Source: Pseudomonas sp.
GTDB taxonomy: Bacteria > Pseudomonadota > Gammaproteobacteria > Pseudomonadales > Pseudomonadaceae
Length of the DNA stretch: 64,000 nt
Direction: 5' to 3'
Assembly: GCF_030150285.1 (NCBI RefSeq)
Contig: NZ_JASLGE010000014.1
Span: forward strand, 8,275-72,274
Shown here: piece by piece, positions 23,604-33,400 of the stretch
Numbering within the stretch: position 1 is the first letter of the stretch
Layout of the letters: each line of letters begins with the position of its first letter
The notes under the pieces: generated by a model
Database searches by the model: none
The model's input: the letters and a program-made list of their open reading frames with translations, nothing else
Told to the model about the DNA's origin: nothing
Position numbers and translations under genes: made by a program

Positions 23604-24053
23604 TCAATGTACTCCTGAGTGATGGCCACTGGCAGTCAAGGTCTCACGACCCGGCTGGGCGGCGTGAGGTTTGAGCAAAAGGCTGGAGCGCGGGTACTCG
23701 CCGTGCTCACTGATAAAATTCAACAACTCGACATAGGTTTTACTGCTCTGGCGTAGCGCTGCTTCCCGCAACGCCAGCGAGAGCCTTGGGTTTTTGAGGG
23801 TCTGTAACAATCGCTGGTGAATCGCACACAAGTACTCGACGCTTTCCTCGGGCTGGTTTAGCCGCAAGTGCAGATCGGCGAGGTTGTGGTGCGAAATAAC
23901 ACAGGCTGCCACTGCTTCGTCGGCATCACTCCAGCGTTCAAACAACACCTGGGCCAACGCAAGGGCCTGCAAGTAGTGCTCTCGGGCATCGACCAGTTCA
24001 CCTTCAGCGAAATAGCCGTTAGCCCTTTCGATCGTGCGTTTCCAGTGCTCCAT
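23604..24053 (-). CDS. Conserved hypothetical protein of the fagA-fumC-sodA operon (orfX)
   Basis: A 149-residue soluble protein without known function, alpha-helical with TPR-like pairs (RANGYFAEGELVDAREHYLQ, ISHHNLADLHLRLNQPEES). GGAGG five bases before the ATG at 24053 decides the start against an upstream in-frame TTG. It is one base from sodA and 27 bases after fumC, the position of orfX in the iron-repressed operon of P. aeruginosa (recalled). A role linked to iron starvation is inferred from the operon only. Confidence 0.85.
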   Translation of the reverse strand: MEHWKRTIERANGYFAEGELVDAREHYLQALALAQVLFERWSDADEAVAACVISHHNLADLHLRLNQPEESVEYLCAIHQRLLQTLKNPRLSLALREAALRQSSKTYVELLNFISEHGEYPRSSLLLKPHAAQPGRETLTASGHHSGVH

Positions 24054-24080
24054 GTGAACCTCCAAAGCAGTGTCGTTTAG

Positions 24081-25457
24081 TTAAACGCCGCCAGCCGTCA
24101 GCTTCTCGGGGTCAAGCAAGACCTCAAGCTGGCTGCGGGACAGATCGGTGTACTCAAGGGCTACATCAATCACCGGGCGACCCTGCTGATAGGCGGCCTT
24201 GGCAATTTCAGCGGCTTTTTGATAACCAATGATCGGGTTCAAGGCCGTGACCAGGATCGGGTTGCGCGATAGCGCCTCTTTGAGCTTGTCTTCGTTGACC
24301 TTGAAACTGGCGATGGCCTTGTCCGCCAGCAAGCGGCTGGCGTTGGCCAGTAACTCAAGGCTGCTCAACAGATTCTGGGCAATCACCGGCAACATGACGT
24401 TCAGCTCAAAATTGCCGGACTGCCCTGCAATGGTAATGACGGTGTCATTGCCGATGACCTGTGCTGCGACCATCGCTGTGGCTTCAGGAATCACCGGGTT
24501 GACCTTGCCTGGCATGATCGAGGAGCCCGGCTGCAAGGCTTGCAGCTCAATCTCGCCCAACCCCGCCAATGGGCCAGAGTTCATCCAACGCAGATCGTTG
24601 GCAATTTTCATCAGCGATACGGCCGTAGCCTTGAGCTGGCCAGAGACCGAAACGGCTGTGTCCTGTGAGCCGATCAGTGCGAACAGGTCTTTGCCCGGCG
24701 TAAAGTGAACGTGGGTCAAAGCACTGAGTTGCTGGCTGAACAACGCAGCAAACTGCGGGTGCGCATTGATGCCTGTGCCCACCGCCGTGCCACCTTGGGC
24801 CAGGGATTGCAGCGCCGGCTGTAACGCTTGTAAATGCTCAATATTGGCTTTTAGTTGCTGCGCCCAGCCATTGAGCACCTGGCTCATGCGTACGGGCATG
24901 GCGTCCATCAAGTGCGTGCGCCCGGTTTTGACGTAACCGTGAACCTGCTCGGCCTTGTGCTCGATCACCTGCACCAGATGCGCGAGTGCGGGCAGCAGTT
25001 GCTCATGCAAACTCAATGCGGCACTGACATGAAGGGTGGTCGGAATAATGTCATTGCTGCTTTGCCCGCAATTGACGTGATCGTTTGCATTGACGGCCTC
25101 GCCCAATACACGGGTGGCCAATGTGGCAATCACTTCATTGGCGTTCATATTGGAACTGGTGCCCGAGCCGGTCTGGAAAATATCCACCGGGAAATGCTCC
25201 ATAAAATCGCCCGCCAGCAGGATCTGTGTCGCCTCGACGATGGCATTACCCTGAGCTTCAGTGATTTGCTGGAGTTCGACGTTTGCCTTGGCCGCTGCGG
25301 CCTTGGCCAGAATCAATGCGCGAATGAATTGCGCCGGCATGCGCTGATGACTGATCGGAAAGTTGTCTACCGCGCGCTGGGTTTGTGCGCCATACAACGC
25401 CGCCTCAGGCACATGCAATGGGCCCATGCTGTCTCGTTCGATACGCGTGTTACTCAT
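24081..25457 (-). CDS. fumC: Fumarate hydratase class II FumC
   Basis: Iron-independent fumarase of the TCA cycle, replacing the [4Fe-4S] class I enzyme when iron is scarce. It has 458 residues. Signature GSSIMPGKVNPV (about 312-323) and the substrate loops TGSGTSSNMNANEV and CGQSSNDIIPT are present. It is the second gene of the Fur-controlled operon. Confidence 0.97.
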   Translation of the reverse strand: MSNTRIERDSMGPLHVPEAALYGAQTQRAVDNFPISHQRMPAQFIRALILAKAAAAKANVELQQITEAQGNAIVEATQILLAGDFMEHFPVDIFQTGSGTSSNMNANEVIATLATRVLGEAVNANDHVNCGQSSNDIIPTTLHVSAALSLHEQLLPALAHLVQVIEHKAEQVHGYVKTGRTHLMDAMPVRMSQVLNGWAQQLKANIEHLQALQPALQSLAQGGTAVGTGINAHPQFAALFSQQLSALTHVHFTPGKDLFALIGSQDTAVSVSGQLKATAVSLMKIANDLRWMNSGPLAGLGEIELQALQPGSSIMPGKVNPVIPEATAMVAAQVIGNDTVITIAGQSGNFELNVMLPVIAQNLLSSLELLANASRLLADKAIASFKVNEDKLKEALSRNPILVTALNPIIGYQKAAEIAKAAYQQGRPVIDVALEYTDLSRSQLEVLLDPEKLTAGGV

Positions 25458-25468
25458 CGGGATGATCC

Positions 25469-25846
25469 TTACCGCAGTTCTGTCAAAGAGATGGAAGGCT
25501 CGAGTTCACAGGTTGCCAATTGCCAGGCATAGCTTTGCCAGCGCTTGAGGCGACAGGCGCACAGGGCTTGAGTTTCAAGATCGCGCAACGGACGCCACGC
25601 GTGGTCCAGGCATTGCATTCGCCACTGCCAGGGCAACGCGGTGTCGGTCGCAGTGTCCAGCAGCAATCGGAAGGTGGTCACGGCAATCGTCCAGGGCGAC
25701 GTTGACGTGCAACAGGCCAGGTAACGGCCTTCGGCAAGGTAATGTTCAATCAGGCGCGGTTCGTCCGGCGCCAGCCCGCAACGGATCTGACGGCTCATCC
25801 AGCGCCAGCTTTGCAGATAAGGCCCTTCATGCAAGGCAAGACTCAT
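25469..25846 (-). CDS. fagA: Fur-associated protein FagA
   Basis: A 125-residue small protein, first gene of the iron-regulated fagA-fumC-orfX-sodA operon. Function is unknown. It is rich in Trp, Cys and Arg (for example WRWMSRQIRCGL, ACRLKRWQSYAW) and has no signal peptide. The identification rests on operon position, size and the Fur site 16 bases upstream rather than on a domain. Confidence 0.8.
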   Translation of the reverse strand: MSLALHEGPYLQSWRWMSRQIRCGLAPDEPRLIEHYLAEGRYLACCTSTSPWTIAVTTFRLLLDTATDTALPWQWRMQCLDHAWRPLRDLETQALCACRLKRWQSYAWQLATCELEPSISLTELR

Positions 25847-25861
25847 GACCCAAGCTCACTC

Positions 25862-25880
25862 GATAATGAGATTCATTATT
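25862..25880 (-). promoter_or_regulatory. Fur box of the fagA-fumC-orfX-sodA operon
   Basis: GATAATGAGATTCATTATT matches 16 of 19 positions of the consensus GATAATGATAATCATTATC. A second GATA.TGATTATC half-site follows at about 25884-25897, consistent with extended Fur binding. It lies immediately upstream of fagA. Confidence 0.85.
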
Positions 25881-25940
25881 AAGCGATATTGATTATCAAA
25901 ACAAGCCCGGCGTATGCGCATCTCCTTAACGATTGAGCAC

Positions 25941-25977
25941 AAAAAAGGCGTCTCACTCGTAAAAAATGAGACGCCTT
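25941..25977 (-). terminator. Intrinsic terminator of pmbA
   Basis: On the minus strand the perfect stem AAGGCGTCTCA/TGAGACGCCTT with an 11-base loop runs into six T residues (25946-25941), 18 bases after the pmbA stop codon. Confidence 0.85.
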
Positions 25978-25995
25978 GGTAACAACGCAGAAACG

Positions 25996-27342
25996 TTAGC
26001 TGCCCGCGACAGTCATGCGCTCGATGAGCACTGAACCCGTGCGGATATTGCTGCGCAGCTCAAGGTCATTGCCTACAGCAACGATCTGTTTGAACATGTC
26101 GCGCATGTTGCCAGCAATCGTCACTTCTTGAACCGGGAACTGGATCTCACCGTTTTCAACCCAGAAGCCGGCCGCACCACGGGAGTAATCGCCCGTGACC
26201 ATATTCAAACCACTGCCCATCAGTTCGGTCACAAACAGGCCCCGGCCCATACGGCGGATCAACGCCGCTTGATCTTCATCACCGTGGGTCACGAACAGGT
26301 TGTGCACGCCACCGGCATTGGCCGTGCTTGGCATGCCCAATTTGCGGCCCGAATAAGTGCTCAGAATATAAGACACCAGTTCTCCGTCCTTGATAAATGG
26401 CTTGGCATAAGTCGCCAATCCGTCGTTATCAAACGATGAACTGCCCATGGCTCGCATCAAGTGCGGGCGCTCATCCAGCGTCAGCCATTGCGGGAAGATC
26501 TGCTGCCCCATGGCATCGAGCAGGAAGGATGATTTGCGGTACAGGTTGCCGCCCGCAATAGCCCCCAGAAAACTGCCAAACAACCCGCCTGCCAGTTCGG
26601 CCGAAAACAACACCGGCACTTCGCACGTCGGCACCGGGCGCGACCCCAGGCGGCGAGCGGCGCGTTCAGCGGCGCGCTGACCGATGCTCACGGCATCCAT
26701 CAGCAACTCGCCCTGGCAGTTCACGTCATACCAGTAGTCACGCTGCATTTGCCCGTCGCCTTCGGCGATCATCACGCAGCTCAAGCTGTGCCGGGTCGAC
26801 GCCGAACCGCCGACAAACCCGTTGCTGTTGCCATATACCCGGCAACCCTGGTGAGTGCTGAGCGTGGTGCCGTCGGCGTTTTTGATACGGCTGTCAGCGT
26901 CAAAAGCCGCGGCTTCGCAGGCCAGCGCTTTTTCAATGGCCTGCTCCGGGGTGATGTCCCAAGTGTGGAACACATCAAAATCTTTCAGGTCACGCGCCAT
27001 CAGACTCGCATCGGCCAGGCCCGAGCTTTCGTCTTCGGATGTGTGTTGAGCGATAGCCAGCGCCGCCGCCACGGTTTCACGAATCGCCTCAGGGCCAGTG
27101 GCCGAAGTGCTGGCCGAGCCTTTGCGCTGGCCCACATAAAGCGTAATGCCAAAACCCTGGTCGCGGTTGAACTCCACGGTTTCGACTTCGCGCTGGCGTA
27201 CAGTGGTCGACAAGCCTTGCTCAAGCGACACCGCCACTTCGCACGCACTGGCACCCTGACGTTTGGCTTCGGCGATGATTTGCTCGACCTGCTCTTGCAG
27301 TGCCGGCAAGGCCTGCGGGCCGACGCTTTGTACTGCACTCAT
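25996..27342 (-). CDS. pmbA: Metalloprotease subunit TldE (PmbA)
   Basis: Partner of TldD; the heterodimer is a zinc-dependent peptidase that processes unstructured peptides such as microcins and degrades CcdA. It has 448 residues from 27342 (MSAVQSVGPQALPALQEQ), with GGAG six bases upstream. TldE lacks the HExxxH zinc site, as here; the glycine-rich C-terminal GDYSRGAAGFWVENGEIQ is conserved in both subunits. tldD lies about 700 bp away on the same strand with darP between on the opposite strand. Confidence 0.94.
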   Translation of the reverse strand: MSAVQSVGPQALPALQEQVEQIIAEAKRQGASACEVAVSLEQGLSTTVRQREVETVEFNRDQGFGITLYVGQRKGSASTSATGPEAIRETVAAALAIAQHTSEDESSGLADASLMARDLKDFDVFHTWDITPEQAIEKALACEAAAFDADSRIKNADGTTLSTHQGCRVYGNSNGFVGGSASTRHSLSCVMIAEGDGQMQRDYWYDVNCQGELLMDAVSIGQRAAERAARRLGSRPVPTCEVPVLFSAELAGGLFGSFLGAIAGGNLYRKSSFLLDAMGQQIFPQWLTLDERPHLMRAMGSSSFDNDGLATYAKPFIKDGELVSYILSTYSGRKLGMPSTANAGGVHNLFVTHGDEDQAALIRRMGRGLFVTELMGSGLNMVTGDYSRGAAGFWVENGEIQFPVQEVTIAGNMRDMFKQIVAVGNDLELRSNIRTGSVLIERMTVAGS

Positions 27343-27449
27343 GGTTTTCTCCACTCAAATTCTGTTTTCGGTAGGGCCGCCGAGCGACCAGGCCGGACAA
27401 GCGGCCTCCGACTGGTTATCATGGCGGCGTTTCTTTGCGGACTGCCACC

Positions 27450-27971
27450 ATGGTTGATTCTTACGACGACGCCTTCGACGGCGAAAAAAGCAAAACACAG
27501 GTCAAAAAAGAGCTGCATGCTCTGGTTGATCTGGGCGAGCGCCTTACAACGCTCAAGCCTGATTTGCTGAACAAAATGCCTTTGACTGACGCAATGCGTA
27601 AGGCTCTGGCAGATGCTCCAAAACACACGGCTCATATTGCGCGCAAGCGCCATATGATGTTCATCGGCAAACTGATGCGCGATCAACCGCTTGACGAAAT
27701 TCTTGCCTTGATCGATCAAGTCGATGCCTCTTCTCGCCAATACAACGAGCGTTTCCACAACCTCGAACGCTGGCGCGATCGCCTTATCGAAGGCGACGAC
27801 GATGTGCTGGAAAAGTTTGTCGCCGAGTTCCCTGAAGCCGATCGCCAGCAATTGCGCTCGATTGTGCGTCAGGCCAAACACGAACTGGCTCATAACAAGG
27901 CACCGGCCTCCAGCCGCAAATTGTTCAAGTACATCCGTGGGTTGGACGAGACACAACGCGGCTTGCGTTAA
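27450..27971 (+). CDS. darP: Ribosome-associated protein DarP (YjgA, DUF615)
   Basis: A late 50S-subunit assembly factor in E. coli. It has 173 residues, charged and helical, containing KTQVKKELHALVDLGERL and the C-terminal KAPASSRKLFKYIRGLDETQ typical of the family. The ATG at 27450 is preferred to one at 27435 by family N-termini; neither has a strong ribosome binding site. It is flanked by tldE and tldD on the other strand, a conserved arrangement in Pseudomonas. Confidence 0.92.
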   Translation: MVDSYDDAFDGEKSKTQVKKELHALVDLGERLTTLKPDLLNKMPLTDAMRKALADAPKHTAHIARKRHMMFIGKLMRDQPLDEILALIDQVDASSRQYNERFHNLERWRDRLIEGDDDVLEKFVAEFPEADRQQLRSIVRQAKHELAHNKAPASSRKLFKYIRGLDETQRGLR

Positions 27972-27980
27972 GTCTCGCAG

Positions 27981-28010
27981 GCGGGCGAGTTGCACTGGCA
28001 ACCCGCCCGC
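27981..28010. terminator. Bidirectional terminator between darP and tldD
   Basis: Stem GCGGGCGAGTTGC/GCAACCCGCCCGC with one mismatch and loop ACTG, lying 10 bases after darP and 7 bases after the end of tldD. TCTTCCTT follows on the plus strand. Confidence 0.65.
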
Positions 28011-28016
28011 TCTTCC

Positions 28017-29459
28017 TTACCCGCCCGTACCACCCACTGTAATCGCATCAATTTTCAACGTTGGCTGGCCAACACCCACCGGCACCGATTGCCCGTCCTT
28101 GCCACACGTGCCCACGCCGCTGTCCAGCGACAGGTCATTACCCACCATCGACACCTTGCTCATCGCTTCCGGCCCGTTGCCAATCAGGGTCGCGCCTTTG
28201 ACTGGGCGCGTGATTTTGCCGTCCTCGATCAGGTAAGCCTCACTGGTTGAAAATACGAATTTACCGCTGGTGATATCCACCTGGCCACCGCCCAAGTTGG
28301 CGCAATAAATGCCTTTTTTAACCGAAGCGATGATTTCAGCCGGATCACTTTCGCCACCCAGCATGTAGGTGTTGGTCATGCGCGGCATAGGCAAATGCGC
28401 ATAAGATTCGCGACGGCCGTTACCGGTGCGCGCAACGCCCATCAGGCGCGCATTGAGCTTGTCTTGCATGTAGCCTTTAAGTACGCCGTTTTCGATCAGG
28501 GTGGTGCACTCGGTCGGCGTGCCTTCATCATCGACGCTCAACGAACCGCGACGACCGGCCAAGGTGCCATCATCGACGATGGTGCACAGCTTGGAAGCAA
28601 CCCTTTCGCCCATGCGGCCGCTGTAGGCTGAACTGCCTTTGCGGTTGAAATCGCCTTCAAGGCCATGACCCACTGCCTCGTGCAACAACACGCCAGACCA
28701 GCCCGAGCCCAATACAACCGGCATCGTGCCCGCAGGTGCCGGCACCGCCTCGAGGTTAACCAGCGCCTGGCGCAATGCCTCACGCGCATAGCCCATGGCA
28801 CGGTCGTCAGCCAGGAAGTAACGGTAGTCGGTACGCCCGCCGCCACCATGGCCACCGCGCTCGCGACGGCCATTTTGTTCAACGATCACACTGACGTTAA
28901 AACGCACCAGCGGGCGCACATCCGCCGCCAGCCCACCGTCGGTGGAGGCCACCAAAATGCGTTCCCACACTCCGGCCATACTGACCGTTACCTGCTGAAT
29001 GCGCGGGTCGAGGGCTCGAGTGGCGGCATCGACACGCTTGAGTAGTTCAACTTTTTCGGCGCGGCTGATGACTTCCAGCGGGTTGTCCGGTGCATAGAGT
29101 TGGGCAACGTCTTGAGTGGTAAACGCCTGAACCGTACCGTTCTGCCCCGCGCGCGAAATGGAACGGGCGGCACGGGCGGCAAGCCCCAAGGCTTCCAACG
29201 TAATGGCATTACTGTAGGCAAAACCGGTTTTTTCGCCGGACTGGGCACGCACGCCCACCCCTTGATCAAGGTTGAAACTGCCTTCTTTGACAATGCCGTC
29301 TTCCAGCGACCACGACTCAGAAATCTGGCCCTGAAAGTACAAGTCAGCCGCATCAATCCCCGGCCCGGCCAAATCACCCAGAACCGCTTGCAGACTGTCT
29401 ATGGTGACACCGCCGGGTGCCAACAGGTGTTCGCTGACTGAGGTCAACAAGTCGCTCAT
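28017..29459 (-). CDS. tldD: Metalloprotease subunit TldD
   Basis: Zinc-bearing subunit of the TldD/TldE peptidase. It has 480 residues. The zinc motif HEAVGHGLEGD (about residues 260-270) is of the HExxxH type, and EGTPTECTTLIENG and MPRMTNTYMLGG are family blocks. The start at 29459 (MSDLLTSVSEHLL) has GGAG close upstream; an in-frame GTG two codons earlier is less likely. It follows the nitrilase-family gene by 59 bp. Confidence 0.96.
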   Translation of the reverse strand: MSDLLTSVSEHLLAPGGVTIDSLQAVLGDLAGPGIDAADLYFQGQISESWSLEDGIVKEGSFNLDQGVGVRAQSGEKTGFAYSNAITLEALGLAARAARSISRAGQNGTVQAFTTQDVAQLYAPDNPLEVISRAEKVELLKRVDAATRALDPRIQQVTVSMAGVWERILVASTDGGLAADVRPLVRFNVSVIVEQNGRRERGGHGGGGRTDYRYFLADDRAMGYAREALRQALVNLEAVPAPAGTMPVVLGSGWSGVLLHEAVGHGLEGDFNRKGSSAYSGRMGERVASKLCTIVDDGTLAGRRGSLSVDDEGTPTECTTLIENGVLKGYMQDKLNARLMGVARTGNGRRESYAHLPMPRMTNTYMLGGESDPAEIIASVKKGIYCANLGGGQVDITSGKFVFSTSEAYLIEDGKITRPVKGATLIGNGPEAMSKVSMVGNDLSLDSGVGTCGKDGQSVPVGVGQPTLKIDAITVGGTGG

Positions 29460-29518
29460 ATTCACTCCATTCTGGTGCCTGCTTCAGCCGCTTTGAGGGC
29501 CGAACCCAAGAACCTTGA

Positions 29519-30367
29519 TTAGCCTTGCGTAGCAGGCCGCTGTGCGCCCTGCGAAAAAAATCGCCGATGATTAACCACCGGCATACGAGACCTGATGTCC
29601 GCTTGTTCAACCCGGTCACGACGAGCCAGCAATACACCTTCACCCTGTGCCTGTTGGGCCAGCACTCGCCCCCAAGGGTCAATAATCGCCGCATGCCCGT
29701 AGGTTTCGCGCGGGCCGGGATGAATCCCGCCTTGGGCGGCGGCCAACAGGTAACACTGGGTTTCGATGGCCCTGGCACGAATCAGGATGTCCCAATGCGC
29801 TGCACCGGTCACGGCAGTAAACGCCGACGGAGCCGTGATCAACTCAGCGCCGGCAGCGCGCAATTCGCTGTACAACTCGGGAAAGCGCAAGTCATAACAC
29901 ACGGTCAGGCCCAACCGGCCGACAGGCGTGTCAGCCACCACCACACGGTTACCGGGCGCGTAGTCATCAGACTCGCGATAACGGCCACGGTTGTCAGACA
30001 CATCCACATCAAACAAATGCAGTTTGTCGTACCGCGCGGCTTGCTCACCGTGTGCATTGATCAGCAATGAACAGGCATTGACCTTGGCGTGAGGCTGGCC
30101 TTCCGGCGGCAACGGCAAGGTGCCTGCCACTATCCATAAGTTGAGGTCGCGAGCCGCCTGTTTCAACCAGGGCAGGATCGGGCCTTCGCCCAATGCCTCG
30201 GCCCGACCAATATCCGCGATATCGCGCCGTCCCATGGCGGCGAAATTTTCAGGCAACACAGCCAGTTGAGCCCCCCCTTCGGCGGCCTCTTCCAACAGAC
30301 GGCGGGCCTGCGCCAGATTGGCCAGTACTTCACTCTGGCTGACCATTTGAACCACGGCTAGCGACAT
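29519..30367 (-). CDS. Carbon-nitrogen hydrolase, Nit/omega-amidase type
   Basis: A nitrilase-superfamily amidase of 282 residues. The Glu-Lys-Cys triad is visible: VLPENF (E about 43), YDKLHLFD (K about 107) and VCYDLRFPE (C about 149). The FPE after the cysteine and overall length fit the Nit branch, which includes the deaminated-glutathione amidase; the exact substrate cannot be told. GAGGAG before the ATG at 30367 fixes the start. It lies 36 bases after yhdP in the yhdP-nit-tldD run, conserved in gamma-proteobacteria. Confidence 0.92.
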   Translation of the reverse strand: MSLAVVQMVSQSEVLANLAQARRLLEEAAEGGAQLAVLPENFAAMGRRDIADIGRAEALGEGPILPWLKQAARDLNLWIVAGTLPLPPEGQPHAKVNACSLLINAHGEQAARYDKLHLFDVDVSDNRGRYRESDDYAPGNRVVVADTPVGRLGLTVCYDLRFPELYSELRAAGAELITAPSAFTAVTGAAHWDILIRARAIETQCYLLAAAQGGIHPGPRETYGHAAIIDPWGRVLAQQAQGEGVLLARRDRVEQADIRSRMPVVNHRRFFSQGAQRPATQG

Positions 30368-30403
30368 GGCGAACTCCTCGAAAAACACAGGCCCATGCTA
30401 CTC

Positions 30404-33400
30404 CTAGTTTTTCTCAAACGGTTTGTCGAAGGTGATTTTAGGGTCCGTCCACGGGCCTTGAATGCTGTACTGCACACTGGCCAGACGCGACACCTGGTCA
30501 CCAATCAGTTTGTTAATGACAAACAGCGCCCCGCCGATAGCGGGTGCCCCGACCAGTAGCGCCGCAATGGGCAGGTTATTGGTGACGGGCAAGGTCACCA
30601 GCAGCTTCGCATTCACCTGATCGGTGACCATATTCAACGTGCCATTAAGCTCAAGGTTAGTAGACGGCCCTGTCATCAGGATCGGCCGGCTGGTGCTGTA
30701 AATACCATCACGGGCGATCAGAAAACCTTTGACCCGGTCGTAACTCAACCCCTTGCCAAAGAGGTCCGAGAAGTCCAGACGCAACCGGCGACCGATAGAG
30801 TTGAAGTTAAGCAGACCAAAAATCCTTACCACCTGAGCGCTGCCATCGACCTCCACGAACTGGCCCTTTTCCAATTCCGCATCAAGTGTGCCCGAGAAGC
30901 GATCAAGGCCAATCCAGGCAGGTGAGCCGGGCCAGCGCCCCTCAACATCCACGTGGAAACTCTCACTGGTCACACTGGGCGCAAAGCCCCAGTTCTTCAG
31001 CACATTGGCGAGGTTGGAGCCGCCAAGACGGCCTTTGAACCAACTGGACGTTGAGCCTGGCACCCCTTCCCATCCCCCCGACCCCGCCAGCAGCAAGCCC
31101 TTGAGCCCCAGGTCAAGCGTATTGAGTTGGATGCCACGAGGGGTCTGTCGAATTTTCAGCGACCAGGCCCCTAACAGGTCCGGCCCCAGGTAGAGCTTGC
31201 GAATCAGCATATCGAGCGCGGGCACCTTGCGAGGATCAACCGAGGCCAGCGGGTCCGGCGCATGCACATCAGTCACCGCTTTGGGATCGGGAGCAGGCAG
31301 GCGCAGGGTCTGCATCGTGACCACAATCGGTGCGTTGCGCGCGTCGGGCAGGGTCACGGTACCCACGGCCTGTTTACTGTCGATCTGCAGCCCCCATGTG
31401 GCGGCACTGCGCGCCATTTGCAGGCGTACTTGATCAAGTTGCGTGCCGAAGGCGACCAGTTTGCCGACTTTGAAGTCTGCACTGCTGAGCAATTGCTTGG
31501 CGCTGCCACCTGGGTCCTTGCCCGCATAACGCTCGACCAAAGCCTGCCACGGGGCAATATCCAGCTCGGACAACACACCTCGAATGCGTAAGCCCTTAGT
31601 GGCTGGCAACACCGGATCGCCCATGCCCAGGAACAGCTCGCCTCGACCAGCCTCCAAGTTGCCATCCGGTGCGGCGAAGGTCAGGTTGGCCAGGTCGCCG
31701 TAATCAAACCAGTAGCGACGCTCCTTGCCTTGCAGTGTCATGCGGAACACGCTGTCACGGCTTTCACTGATGGCCAGGCCAAACGGTGCAGGCAAGTCCA
31801 CAGCCGCCCCTTTGAGGTTGGAACTGACACGCAATTGACTGTCCGCACCATCCAATGTGAGTTGCAATTGATAAGGCAAATCCCCTGACACAGGAATCGG
31901 CTGGTTGAACTTGAGCCATTGGGTCAACGCCTTGACCCCTACCTGCCCCCTGGCAACGACACGGGTACTCAACCTCCCGGGTTTGCCGTCGGCAAAAATC
32001 TGCGCTGTCACCGGGCGGTCAAAGGCCCGGGCACTAATGCCTTTGCCACTCAAGCCCTTGGCACTGTCAAAGCTGAAGTCGCCTTTGAGCTGCGTGAGCT
32101 CCAGTTCGGGTTCACTGAGTTTCAACCGCGCCTTGTCCGTCTTGAAGTCCACCCTGATTTTCGGCTCTTCGCCATGCTCCAGTGGAATATCAAGGTCTAC
32201 GCGCCCCTTCAGCGAGCCTTCACCGCGCCACCCGGCGAAGGTTTCAGCCGTGCCGATGGGCGCGTCCTGAAGAATTTTCAGGCCATCGCCCAAGCCGCCA
32301 TCAAAGTCACCGTCCAAAAACAGATGGCTGACCTTACCGCTTGGCACATGGGGAATATTGACTGCGACATTGCTCACCTGAGTGTCCAGCAACTGCCCTT
32401 TGCTGGCCATGATGCGCACACCGCTGTCTTCAATAAAAACATCGCCTGATACCTTGCGGGCATGCGGCCAACCGGGCTCAAAGGCCAGTTCGACATCATG
32501 CACCTTAAAGAAAAGGCTGATCGACCGTGCCGCATCCACCGCGTCGTGTTCGAGTGAGCCTTGGTACTGGAAGAAGCCGTGATCAACAGCGCCCTGGATA
32601 ATGGCCGTTTTCAACCACTCGCTGAGCGCAGGGCTCAAGACGTCGGGCAAGTATTTGGCGGTAAAGCGGCCATCACCTTCTGCCAGGCCAACCCGCAGGT
32701 CCAGGTAGTCTTCCTGCGAGTGATCCATGTGGATGCGGATTAGAAAGTCCGCCGCAATTTTACCCTCTTCTCCCAACACGTTGATGTAGGGCGCAATCAA
32801 GGTGAAAGTGTTCTTGTCCAGCGTCCACTTGAGCAGAGCGTTGGCTTGCAGGTACTGCCAGGGTTTGGCGAAGATCGGGTCCAGGTGCAGCGAGAAGTCT
32901 TTGCTATCCAGGCGTAGTTCGCCCTTGCCCAGATCACCGCTGATCAAGCCGCTGACATTGCGCGCGGCGGGCGCGCCGTGGGTGGCATTGAATCCCACCT
33001 GGCGCAGGTTAGCGGCGAAGCTGAGCTTTTGGTCGTCAGTGGCACCCGGCCGATAGTCGACCACGACATTACGCAAGGTGCCCGTGACGCTGAGTTGGTC
33101 AACCACCTTGGCCACTTCAGCAGGTACCGGTGCCAATGAGTCCATCAACGGTGTCAGCGGCGTCAGGTCCAGCCGGTCGGCCTGCAAGTTCCAACGCTCC
33201 TGCACGGTATCGCTGGCAACAAACTGCTGCAGTTGCATACGGGTTTCCCAGCGGGTTTCCCCCAGGTTCATGGCCAGGGAATCAAGCACCACCCTGAACC
33301 CCTGCTCCTTGCGTTCAGCCCAAGCATGCAAGGCCAGGTTTTTAATCGACTCGGGTTTTCGATCCGCGTAGGCACCGCGCAGATCCGTGGCATTCACGCG

